The notes under the pieces are model-generated. The model was not told where the DNA came from. It worked only from the letters and a program-made list of their open reading frames with translations, and did no database searches. From an uncultured bacterium (GTDB lineage: Bacteria; Actinomycetota; Coriobacteriia; Coriobacteriales; Eggerthellaceae): DNA of 26,318 nt. Numbering within the stretch: the stretch's first letter is position 1; each line of letters starts with the position of its first letter. Shown in pieces: positions 1 through 6,814 of this stretch. The translations under genes were made by a program, and so were the position numbers. The DNA lies in NCBI GenBank assembly GCA_905215325.1, contig CAJMPP010000030.1, positions 1-26,318 of the forward strand, given 5' to 3'.

Positions 1-969
1 GAGGATGCGCGCGAGGCCTTCACCTGCGTCGTCGTCCCCAACCGCCGCTGGGCCGTGATGGTGGAGAAGATGCTGCGCCGCCGCGGCTTCAACGTGTCGG
101 CCGCCGGCGCCGCCGGCACGCTTGCAGGCGACCCGCGCGACTCCACGCGCTCCCGCGCGCTCGTGGCGTACACGAAGCTGGGGCTGCTAGCCGACCCCAC
201 CGACATGATCGCATGGCGCAGCTGGTGCGGCTTCGACAACGCGCTGACGAACTCCGATGCCTGGATGGGCCTGCAGGACTTCGCCGAGGCCGAGGGCCTC
301 ACGCTGTATCAGGCGCTCCAACAGGTGGGCAACGCCGGCTTCGGCGCGAAGGAGCCGTTCCTGCGCGCTCGCACGCTGGCCGAGAAATGGCGCTCCGGCC
401 AGGACTTCCTTGAGAAGAACGCCACGCGCCGCGGGTTCGGCCTCATGAAGGCCATCGGCGCCGAGGGCATCAGCGAGTTCGAGGCCGTCGCCGCCGACAT
501 GGTGGGCGATGAGACGGCGAAGACCCTGCTCGAGCTCGAGCAGGCCGCCATCTCCGACCCGGTGTGGACCGAGGACCCGCACGTCGTGCACATCTGCCTG
601 CCGCAGAACCTGTGCGGCACCGAGTACGACAACATGTTCGTGGTCGGCTGCATCGACGGCTTCTTCCCGCAGCGCAACGCTTTCGAGGTGATCAGCACCG
701 ACGGCGAGCGCAACCGCATCATGGACTCCGAGCGCCGCGACTTCATGAGCGGCGTGGCGAAGGCCAAGCACCTGCTGGTGCTGTCGCACTTCAGCAAGGC
801 CGAGCTGGAGCTGGCCGAGCGCACGAAGATGCAGGTGGTACGCGTGAAGAGCGAGAACGGCAAGCGCATGGCCATCGTTCGCCCGTCCTGCTTCCTGAGC
901 GAAGCCGGCGACGCCGCCCCCACCACCATGGGCGGCCAGGCGCTTCTGGCGGAATACGGCCTGAACTAG
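1..969 (+). CDS. UvrD/Rep-like superfamily 1 helicase, C-terminal part (5' end outside window)
   Basis: The reading frame is open from base 1 to a TAG at 967-969 and no start is needed inside the window, so this is the last ~322 residues of a longer protein. Near the end, a segment reading VVHICLPQNLCGTEYDNMFVVGCIDGFFPQ in two halves around the Gly-Thr-Glu corresponds to helicase motif V (usually H-x-x-K-G-L-E followed by a hydrophobic strand and G-x-x-P). About 35 residues later SERRDFMSGVAKAKHLLVLS corresponds to motif VI (usually E-E-R-R-L-x-Y-V-A-x-T-R-A). Known members are ATP-driven 3'-5' DNA translocases in repair. The usual Lys-Gly of motif V and the arginine of T-R-A are not conserved here, so the activity may be altered. 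The family call is good; the specific member (UvrD, PcrA, Rep or an AddB-like protein) cannot be told from this fragment. Confidence 0.75.
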   Translation, partial: EDAREAFTCVVVPNRRWAVMVEKMLRRRGFNVSAAGAAGTLAGDPRDSTRSRALVAYTKLGLLADPTDMIAWRSWCGFDNALTNSDAWMGLQDFAEAEGLTLYQALQQVGNAGFGAKEPFLRARTLAEKWRSGQDFLEKNATRRGFGLMKAIGAEGISEFEAVAADMVGDETAKTLLELEQAAISDPVWTEDPHVVHICLPQNLCGTEYDNMFVVGCIDGFFPQRNAFEVISTDGERNRIMDSERRDFMSGVAKAKHLLVLSHFSKAELELAERTKMQVVRVKSENGKRMAIVRPSCFLSEAGDAAPTTMGGQALLAEYGLN

Positions 970-986
970 GCTGCAACCGAATATGA

Positions 987-1048
987 GCGGGCTGTGCGTG
1001 GATCGCAGCCCGCAAGCGCGGGGGCGCGGCACCAGCCGCGCCCCCGCG
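987..1048 (+). terminator. Two consecutive GC hairpins after the helicase gene
   Basis: Eighteen bases after the stop, arms GCGGGCTG (987-994) and CAGCCCGC (1006-1013) form one hairpin. It is followed at once by a perfect 14-base-pair stem (1017-1030 with 1035-1048) closed by an ACCA tetraloop. No T-tract follows, which is common for terminators of high-GC actinobacteria; the role is inferred from position and stem strength. Confidence 0.6.
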
Positions 1049-1245
1049 TGCGTTCCGGGCCATGTTTCGTGCGTGTTCCACGGCGAGCCCCGTGCGTGCT
1101 CCGGGCCGTGCGCCCTGCACGTTCCGGGCCGCGCCCCGTACGCATTCCACGGCGCGTCCCCTACGCGCGTGCTCCGGGCCGTGTGCACCCCCTGCGCGCC
1201 CCCTGCGTGCATTCCGCGGCGCGCGCCCTGCACGCTTCCAAGGCA
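1046..1245. repeat. Imperfect tandem repeats, about 22-30 bases each
   Basis: Seven or eight degenerate units follow one another. Each contains a core like GTGCGTGCTCCGGGCCGTG or GTACGCATTCCACGGCGCG, with the central trinucleotide alternating between CGGGCC and CACGGCG types. They lie between the helicase terminator and the next repeat family. Reading frames on both strands through this stretch are Arg/Pro/Ala/Cys-rich, lack a plausible ribosome site, and look like by-products of the repeats, so I see no gene here. Confidence 0.6.
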
Positions 1246-1255
1246 TCGCTTTCCG

Positions 1256-1420
1256 AACTTCTGGGCGGTTTTGCAGGCGATTTCGACGAAATCTCGCTTT
1301 TACCATGATTGCGACCTGGGGTTTTACATCCAATGGAGCAAAGCAGCCTTCTTAAACCGCCCAGAAGTCCATGAGTGACGAGCAAATCAGACCCTTTTTT
1401 CTGCAAAACCGCCCAGAAGA
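1256..1420. repeat. Three copies of an AAACCGCCCAGAAG motif, one inverted
   Basis: The motif CTGCAAAACCGCCCAGAAG occurs directly at 1401-1419, in a shorter form AAACCGCCCAGAAGT at 1354-1368, and inverted at 1256-1276. The inverted and the last direct copy could pair over a ~125-base spacer. The spacing and the sharp conservation against a degenerate background suggest a dispersed element or a recurrent protein or RNA target. No coding potential is apparent. Confidence 0.55.
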
Positions 1421-1431
1421 CCTATCTAGAC

Positions 1432-1598
1432 GGCGGCGCCCGCATGGCGAGCAGGGGCTCGCCGTGGAACGCGCAAGAAATTGGCGGCATCCGCATGACG
1501 AGCAAGAGACCGGCGGCAGCAGCATCCGCGTGGCGAACAAGAGACCGGCGGCGCCCACATGACAAGCAGGGGGCTCGCCGCGGAACGAGCGGGAGATC
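1432..1598. repeat. Four degenerate tandem units starting GGCGGC
   Basis: Units begin at 1432, 1483, 1512 and 1547. Each begins GGCGGC, followed by a variant of CCGCATGACGAGCAAGAGACC. The first and last units also share a GCAGGGGCTCGCCG-type extension ending in GGAACG. The pattern looks like duplication and divergence of a 30-50 base unit. No gene is visible between 970 and 1705. Confidence 0.55.
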
Positions 1599-1705
1599 GG
1601 CAGCCAAAGCCTGATGGCGATAGCAGCAGATTTCACGAAATGTCCGGCGAACGCGGCTTTGCCCTGCCGTACAATCGGGGAAGTTTTCAGATGAGGAGTT
1701 GCATT

Positions 1706-2512
1706 ATGGCCGTTATCGATGCGCATGCGCATATCTATCCCGACAAAATCGCCCCGAAGGCCGTGGAGGCCGTCGGGGACTTCTACAACGTTGGCATGTT
1801 CGGCGATGGTACGGCCGACGGCCTGCTTGCAGCGAAGGACCGCGCGCCCATCACGCACTTCATCGTGCACTCCGTTGCAACCACCGCGCACGCCGTCACC
1901 GCCATCAACGACTTCATCGCGAAGCAGTGCCAAGCGCACCCCGAGTTCATCGGCTTCGCCGCCATGCAGCAGGACTTCGAGGACCCCGCGGCCGAGCTGC
2001 AGCGCGCTGTCGAGCTGGGCCTTCGCGGCGTCAAGCTGCATCCCGACACGCAGAAGGTGGACATGGACGACCCGCGCCTCATGGAGGTATACGCCATCTG
2101 CGAGAAGCTGGGGCTGCCCGTGGTCATCCACACGGGCGACTACCGCTACGACTACTCGCACCCGCGGCGCCTGGTGAACATCCTGCGCACGTTCCCCGAC
2201 CTGATAGTGGACGCAGCGCATTTCGGCTGCTGGTCGCGCTACGAGGTGGGTTACGACATCCTGCACGAGGTGGCCATGAACGACCGCGTGTTCCTTGACG
2301 AGTCCAGCTCGCAGTTCTTCCTGGGGCAGCGCCGCACGGTTGAGCTCACGCGCATGTGGGGCACCGACCGCATCATGTTCGGCAGCGACTTCCCCATGTG
2401 GGACCCCGCCGAGGAATATCGCACGCTCACCACCGCCGGCTTCACCGAGGACGAGCTGGAGAACATCCTGTGGCACAACGCCGAGCGCTTCGCCGGCGTG
2501 AAAGTCGGATAG
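1706..2512 (+). CDS. Amidohydrolase family 2 (metal-dependent TIM-barrel hydrolase)
   Basis: The protein has 268 residues. The ATG at 1706 is preferred over upstream starts because ATGAGGAGTT lies just ahead and the metal motif H-A-H (His7, His9) follows at the normal distance from the N terminus. Further metal or catalytic candidates of the fold are visible: His112 in KLHP, His142 in IHTGD, His172 in AAHFG and Asp228 in FGSDFPMW. This is the layout of the Amidohydro_2 family, whose members hydrolyse or decarboxylate small carboxylic or cyclic substrates; the substrate here cannot be predicted. It stands alone on the plus strand between two repeat-filled gaps. A TACAAT at 1670-1675 is a possible -10 box, but no convincing -35 box goes with it. 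Confidence 0.85.
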   Translation: MAVIDAHAHIYPDKIAPKAVEAVGDFYNVGMFGDGTADGLLAAKDRAPITHFIVHSVATTAHAVTAINDFIAKQCQAHPEFIGFAAMQQDFEDPAAELQRAVELGLRGVKLHPDTQKVDMDDPRLMEVYAICEKLGLPVVIHTGDYRYDYSHPRRLVNILRTFPDLIVDAAHFGCWSRYEVGYDILHEVAMNDRVFLDESSSQFFLGQRRTVELTRMWGTDRIMFGSDFPMWDPAEEYRTLTTAGFTEDELENILWHNAERFAGVKVG

Positions 2513-2517
2513 GGCAG

Positions 2518-2656
2518 CCACGGCACCGGGGCGCGTTGGCGAACGCGCGGTCGCCAACGCGCACATGGCGGGGCCGGGCAGCCTGGCAAACCGGAGCGCC
2601 GGGACGCGATAGGTAAACCCACGGCACCGGGGCGCGACGCGCGAACGCGCGGTCGC
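2518..2656. repeat. Direct repeat of CCACGGCACCGGGGCGCG and GCGAACGCGCGGTCGC
   Basis: CCACGGCACCGGGGCGCG occurs at 2518-2535 and 2619-2636. In both cases GCGAACGCGCGGTCGC follows (2539-2554 and 2641-2656). The copies are 101 bases apart. In the first copy the flanks make the hairpin at 2531-2562; in the second copy that symmetry is lost. A small hairpin, GTCGAGC (2669-2675) with GCTCGAC (2681-2687), follows. Confidence 0.6.
2531..2562 (+). terminator. Hairpin downstream of the amidohydrolase gene
   Basis: A perfect 12-base-pair stem (GCGCGTTGGCGA at 2531-2542 with its complement at 2551-2562) has an 8-base loop and begins 18 bases after the stop codon. There is no T-tract. Termination is inferred from position; it may equally be part of the repeat mosaic that follows. 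Confidence 0.45.
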
Positions 2657-2735
2657 AGACCCGGCTTAGTCGAGCACGCCGCTCGACACCCCGCCTGGAA
2701 ACGGGCCGAGAACAGGTGGAAGGGAGATGCGCGAT

Positions 2736-2787
2736 GCGAAAAACCGTCTGTTTTGGTCGCTGGCGGTCAAAACAGACGGTTTTTCGC
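2736..2787. repeat. Perfect 20-base inverted repeat
   Basis: GCGAAAAACCGTCTGTTTTG at 2736-2755 is repeated exactly in inverted form at 2768-2787, leaving a 12-base loop that can itself pair partly. The outer half is A/T-rich in both directions, so it could act as a bidirectional terminator between the converging genes ending at 2512 (plus) and 3174 (minus). It could also be a mobile palindrome. Confidence 0.7.
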
Positions 2788-2876
2788 GGTCTCGGAAGTG
2801 GGAAATGGACGTTTTTGTCGGTTGTTCGCGTATGGGCTTTCCGATAGCGCAAATAATCGCGTGTTTTGGCCTTGAG

Positions 2877-2934
2877 GCTGCGAAGAATCGTCAATTTTGA
2901 CCACGGCTGGACAGAATCGACGATTCTTCGCAGC
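2877..2934. repeat. Perfect 16-base inverted repeat
   Basis: GCTGCGAAGAATCGTC at 2877-2892 is matched exactly by GACGATTCTTCGCAGC at 2919-2934, around a 26-base loop. It lies in the same noncoding gap as the inverted repeat at 2736-2787 but shares no sequence with it. Confidence 0.65.
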
Positions 2935-2944
2935 GGGAGCTCGC

Positions 2945-3116
2945 TGCTCGGCTCGGTTAACGATTCGGGGCCCGGTTTTCGTCCTAGCGTGCGCTGGGAT
3001 TCTGGCGTGCGCTGGGGGGTTTGGCTCGGCTAATGCCACGAGCGCTCGGTGCTTAGCTAGGTTAACGATCCGAAGTCCGATGCTCGGCTCGGTTAACGCT
3101 CCAGGGCCCGGTTTTC
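2945..3116. repeat. Three imperfect ~36-base direct repeats with a GGTTAACG core
   Basis: Copies start at 2945, 3050 and 3081. Each has TGCT(C/T)GGCT or a variant, then CGGTTAACG; the first and third continue to GGGCCCGGTTTTC. Between them GCGTGCGCTGGG is also repeated (2988 and 3005 regions). Open frames across this stretch are not supported by a ribosome site or a recognisable protein. Confidence 0.6.
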
Positions 3117-3144
3117 AGCCAGCCGTCCGCCGAAACGCAAAAAC

Positions 3145-3170
3145 GAAGGCCTCCCGGTTGGGAGGCCTTC
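3145..3170 (-). terminator. Intrinsic terminator of the CNNM/CorC gene
   Basis: The arms GAAGGCCTCCC (3145-3155) and GGGAGGCCTTC (3160-3170) form an 11-base-pair stem with a 4-base loop. On the minus strand the stem is followed by GTTTTTGCG. It lies 3 bases beyond the stop of the minus-strand gene ending at 3174, so it fits a Rho-independent terminator for that gene. Confidence 0.9.
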
Positions 3171-3173
3171 TTG

Positions 3174-4496
3174 TTATTCGTCTTCCTCTTGCTTGGGCTT
3201 CGGAGTGAGCACCAGCTTCACGCGGTCGATGCGATGGCGGTCCATGTGCGCCACCGTCAGCTTCGCCGCGGCTTCCTTGCCCTCGAGCGTCAGGCTCTCG
3301 CCCTCGGAGGGGATGCGGTCGAGCACGTCCATGATCAGGCCGCCGAGCGTCTCGCAGTCCTCGGCATCCTCGGGCGTGAAGCCGATGAGCTCCACGAAGT
3401 CGCCCACGGCCATACCGCCGTCGATCATCATGGTGTCATCGGTGAGCTTCTTCACCAGCTCGCTGTCGGAGTGGCGGTACTCGTCATCGACGTGGCCCAC
3501 GATCTGCTCCATGATATCGGTCATAGTGACGATGCCGGCCGTGCCGCCGTGCTCGTCGACCACCACGGCGATCTTCGTGGAGCCCTCCTGCAGCACCTGC
3601 AGCAGCTTCGCCACGGGGATGCTCTCGGGCACGGCCTCGATGGTGCGCACGGGCAGGTCATCGATGGTGGAACCCTTCTGCATCAGGTACAGGTCCTTCA
3701 CGTGCACGAAGCCCACGATACGGTCCTTCGACTCGCGGCACACGGGATAGCGCGTGTACTTGTATCGCGTGACCAGCGCCATGTTCTCTTCCAGCGAGTC
3801 TTCAAGATCGATGCACACCAGGTCGGTTCGCGGGGTCATGATGGCCTCGGCATCCTTGTCGCCCAGGTCGAAGATGTTGTCCACGAACTCGTTCTGCTCG
3901 GGGTCGATCAGGCCGCTTTCCGTGGACTCGTCGATGAGCAGCTTGATCTCGTCGCCCGTGTACACCTCGCGCTCGTTGGCCGGGTCATGGCCGGTCAGGC
4001 GCACCACGGCATTGGTGATGCCGTTGAACAGGATCATGACGGGATAGGTGACCTTGTAGAACGCCATAAGCGGGCCAGCCGTGAACAGTGCGTAGCGCTC
4101 GGTGGCGAAAATGGCGAACGACTTGGGGATCAGCTCGCCCACCACCACGTGCAGCGTGGTCATGACGAAGTAGCCGATGGCCACGGCCACCACGCTGATC
4201 AAGGCCTCGGGCAGGTGCAGCATCTCGAACAGCGGGCGGATAAGAGCGGAGAACGCGGGCTCGCCCAACCAACCCAAAGCCAGCGACGCCAACGTGATGC
4301 CCAGCTGACAGGCGGATAGGTACTGGTTGACGTTCTCGGCAATGTACATGGCGCTTTTCGCACCCTTCTTGCCTTGCTCGACGGCCAGCTCGAGCTGGGA
4401 TTTTCGAACGCGCACCAAAGCGAATTCGGCAATAACGAAAAACGCGTTCATGGCCAGGAACAGGGCAACAAGAATCAGGCTAAAGCCTATGTGCAT
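3174..4496 (-). CDS. CNNM/CorC (HlyC) family membrane protein with CBS pair
   Basis: This 440-residue protein has the layout of the hemolysin-related CNNM/CorC family. An N-terminal DUF21 membrane domain (about residues 1-170) has hydrophobic segments near 3-28, 62-90, 97-125 and 138-165. A CBS pair follows (about 215-335, with the signature VVVDEHGGTAGIVTMTD at 311-327), then a CorC_HlyC C-terminal domain (about 350-432). Proteins of this family are linked to Mg2+ or Co2+ efflux and resistance; haemolysin in the old name is not evidence of toxicity. The ATG at 4496 is preceded by AAGGAG on the minus strand. The gene is transcribed alone, with a strong terminator just after it. Confidence 0.92.
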   Translation of the reverse strand: MHIGFSLILVALFLAMNAFFVIAEFALVRVRKSQLELAVEQGKKGAKSAMYIAENVNQYLSACQLGITLASLALGWLGEPAFSALIRPLFEMLHLPEALISVVAVAIGYFVMTTLHVVVGELIPKSFAIFATERYALFTAGPLMAFYKVTYPVMILFNGITNAVVRLTGHDPANEREVYTGDEIKLLIDESTESGLIDPEQNEFVDNIFDLGDKDAEAIMTPRTDLVCIDLEDSLEENMALVTRYKYTRYPVCRESKDRIVGFVHVKDLYLMQKGSTIDDLPVRTIEAVPESIPVAKLLQVLQEGSTKIAVVVDEHGGTAGIVTMTDIMEQIVGHVDDEYRHSDSELVKKLTDDTMMIDGGMAVGDFVELIGFTPEDAEDCETLGGLIMDVLDRIPSEGESLTLEGKEAAAKLTVAHMDRHRIDRVKLVLTPKPKQEEDE

Positions 4497-4802
4497 AAAA
4501 GCGGGTCTCCTTATGTCGGGTGCATATCGAAGAGGCGGGCACCCGGCCCGCCTCCGAGCCTCCGGCGCGCCGAAGGCTTGCTAATCAGGTAGCTGCTCTA
4601 TTTTGGCATGCGAAACCGCACGCACAGGGCTCCTTTACGCTATATCCAAAATTTAGGCTGCGTTTTACGGAACCGTTACTTTTCGGAGCCGTCCCGCGGC
4701 TTTCCGAAGTCGCGACCTTGACCGAAGCCGCTGCCGCATCGGATGGGGCCGCGCTACGCGGCGGCTCGTCGCCCGTCGCAACGGCGCAGAGCGGGAAGCC
4801 CG
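4497..4802. other. Intergenic region with a hairpin between pbuX-like and CNNM genes
   Basis: These 306 bases separate two minus-strand genes. GAGGCGGGC (4532-4540) pairs with GCCCGCCTC (4546-4554) around a 5-base loop. It lies upstream of the CNNM ribosome site and may end transcripts from the xpt-permease pair or shape the CNNM leader. Around 4600-4680 the DNA is more A/T-rich and could hold the CNNM promoter, but I cannot assign -35 and -10 boxes with confidence. No gene seen. Confidence 0.4.
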
Positions 4803-6194
4803 CTACACAGTCGGTTCGCCGCCCTTCGCGGCAGCATCGTCGGCAGGGCCCGCCGAGCTATCGGAAACCGCGGCGTTGACCTCCATATCCCGGGGCAGCA
4901 CCAGATTGGACACGACGGCCACCAGGAACACCACGGCAACGCAATTCTGCGCGAACACGCTCTGCACCAGCTCGGGGAAGCACGAGAAGATCTCGGCGAC
5001 CTGGGTGAAGCCCACGCCGATTGCCAGCGACAGCGCCGCGATGACGATGTTGCGCTGCGAGAAGCCGGCGGAGGCGATCATCTGGAAACCCGCCACGATG
5101 ATGTTGCCGAACATCATGATGGTGCAGCCGCCCAAAACAGGCTCGGGCAAGCTGCTGAACAGCGCGCTGATGATCGGGCAGAACGCCGCCAGGATCATGA
5201 TGCACGCGCCCGTGGCGATGGCCTTGCGATTGACCACCTTCGTCATGGCCACCAGGCCGACGTTCTGCGAGAACGACGTGATGGGCATGCAGCCGAAGCA
5301 GCCGGACACCGCGGAGACGAAGCCGTCGGCGGCGATGGAGCCGGAAAGCTCCTTGTCGGTGACGTTGCGGTTCAGGCCCGTCTGGCACACGGCGGTGGTG
5401 TCGCCGAGCGTCTCGGTCGCCGACACCAGGAAGATGAGGGTGACCGAGATGATGGCACCCAGATCGAACTCAGGCGTGAACGGCATGATGGACGGTGCGG
5501 CGAACAGCTTGATATCGGAGAACGAGCTGAAATCGACAACACCCAGGGGGATGGCCACGATATAGCCCACGACCAGGCCGAACAGCACGGACAGGTGCTT
5601 CTGCTTACCCTTCACCAGGCACTGGAACGCCAGGCAGGCGACCAGGGATACCGTGCCGAGCAGCAGGTTTCGCGGGCTGCCGAAATCGACCGCACCGCTG
5701 CCGCCGCCGAACGAGGTGGCGCCCACGGAAAGCAGCGAGAAGCCGATGGAGGTGACCACCACGGCGGCGACGATGGGGGTGATGAGCTTGCGCCAATATC
5801 GCGCGAACAGGCCCAGCACGCCCTCGATGCAGCCGCCCACGATGATGGCGCCCATTGCCGCGCCCATGCCGTAGGTGGCCACCACGCCCGCGAGCACGGT
5901 GACGAAGGTGAAGCTGATGCCCATGACGATAGGCAGGCCGCTGCCCAGGCGGCCGATGGGGAAGAGCTGGATGAGCGTGCCGATGCCGGCGATCAACATG
6001 GCGGCCTGGATCATGCCTCCGGTGGAGACATCGTCAAGGCCGGCAGCGCCGGCGATGATCATGATGGGGGCCAGGTTGGCCACGAACATGGCCAGGATAT
6101 GCTGGATGCCGTACGGCACGGAGCGGACGAACGGGACGTCGCCGTCAAGCTTGAGCAGCTCGTCGTGATCGAAGGGCTTCATATGCATGTTCAT
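4803..6194 (-). CDS. pbuX: Xanthine/uracil permease, NCS2 family (PbuX-like)
   Basis: This is a 463-residue polytopic membrane protein of the nucleobase:cation symporter-2 family. Features seen are the N-terminal GIQHILAMFVANLAPIMI helix, the conserved SATETLGDTTAVCQ region (about 290-303), and the PITSFSQNVGLVAMTKV segment near residue 335, which fits the xanthine/uric-acid branch's Q-N-x-G motif. The likely role is proton- or Na+-coupled uptake of xanthine. Its ATG overlaps the stop of the xpt gene (ATGA, 6191-6194), so the two are translationally coupled, as in the classical xpt-pbuX operon; this is the main reason for preferring xanthine over uracil. Several Met codons sit near the start (residues 1, 3, 5), so the exact start is uncertain by a few residues. 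The C-terminal ~25 residues are Ala/Asp-rich and hydrophilic. Confidence 0.88.
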   Translation of the reverse strand: MNMHMKPFDHDELLKLDGDVPFVRSVPYGIQHILAMFVANLAPIMIIAGAAGLDDVSTGGMIQAAMLIAGIGTLIQLFPIGRLGSGLPIVMGISFTFVTVLAGVVATYGMGAAMGAIIVGGCIEGVLGLFARYWRKLITPIVAAVVVTSIGFSLLSVGATSFGGGSGAVDFGSPRNLLLGTVSLVACLAFQCLVKGKQKHLSVLFGLVVGYIVAIPLGVVDFSSFSDIKLFAAPSIMPFTPEFDLGAIISVTLIFLVSATETLGDTTAVCQTGLNRNVTDKELSGSIAADGFVSAVSGCFGCMPITSFSQNVGLVAMTKVVNRKAIATGACIMILAAFCPIISALFSSLPEPVLGGCTIMMFGNIIVAGFQMIASAGFSQRNIVIAALSLAIGVGFTQVAEIFSCFPELVQSVFAQNCVAVVFLVAVVSNLVLPRDMEVNAAVSDSSAGPADDAAAKGGEPTV

Positions 6195-6769
6195 CGACGG
6201 AATTCGATCTCACCGGTTTCGGGGTTCATGGACTGCACGATGGCCAGCGACTCCAGATGATAGCCGCGACGACGCAGGTCGTCGCCGCCGGGCTGGAAGC
6301 CCTTCTCCACGGCGATGCCGATGCCCTCGACCGTGGCGCCAGCTTCCTCGACCAGGTCGATAAGGCCGTTCAGGGCGCAGCCGTTGGCCAGGAAGTCGTC
6401 GATGAGCAGCACGTGATCGTCGGCGTTCAGGAACTTCTTCGACACGATGACGTCGTAGATGCGCTGATGCGTGAACGACTGGATCTTCGTGGAGTACACG
6501 TCGCCGTCAAGGTTGATGGACTGGCTTTTCTTCGCGAACACCACCGGCACGTTGAAATGCTGTGCCACCACGGCGGCGATGCCGATGCCCGAAGCCTCGA
6601 TGGTGAGAATCTTGTTGATGGGCGCGTCGGCGAACAGACGCTTGAGCTCCTTGCCCATCTCGTTGAACAGGTTGATGTCCATCTGGTGGTTCAGAAAGCC
6701 GTCCACCTTCAGAACACCTTCCGACTTCACCACACCGTCGCGCCTGATGCGCTCTTCAAGCAGTTCCAC
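6191..6769 (-). CDS. xpt: Xanthine phosphoribosyltransferase
   Basis: The protein has 192 residues, the usual length of Xpt, and converts xanthine and PRPP to XMP in purine salvage. The N terminus (MELLEERIRRDGVV followed by VLKVDGFLNHQMD) matches the family start, so the GTG at 6769-6767 is the right initiation codon. The PRPP-binding loop is LLIDDFLANG (121-130), and the basic loop with AKKSQSINL (79-87) is also typical. It is 45 bases after the stop of the amino acid antiporter gene and overlaps the permease gene by 4 bases. No purine riboswitch can fit in the short gap ahead of it, unlike the Bacillus subtilis arrangement. AAGAGGGA upstream is a modest ribosome site. Confidence 0.95.
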   Translation of the reverse strand: MELLEERIRRDGVVKSEGVLKVDGFLNHQMDINLFNEMGKELKRLFADAPINKILTIEASGIGIAAVVAQHFNVPVVFAKKSQSINLDGDVYSTKIQSFTHQRIYDVIVSKKFLNADDHVLLIDDFLANGCALNGLIDLVEEAGATVEGIGIAVEKGFQPGGDDLRRRGYHLESLAIVQSMNPETGEIEFRR

Positions 6770-6814
6770 AGTCCAGTCCCTCTTCCGATTCCTACCTATA
6801 TCATGCGGCTTGCG

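Noticed and set aside
970..3173. CRISPR array in the repeat-rich gaps
   Set aside because: Repeats are degenerate, unit lengths and spacings vary, and there are no regular unique spacers or cas genes.
4743..6260. 505-codon plus-strand frame opposite the permease gene
   Set aside because: His/Asp/Gly/Gln-rich translation without any fold signal; the minus strand encodes a clear NCS2 permease.
6770..6814. Purine riboswitch ahead of xpt
   Set aside because: The 45-base gap is too short for the aptamer, and its conserved loops are not seen.
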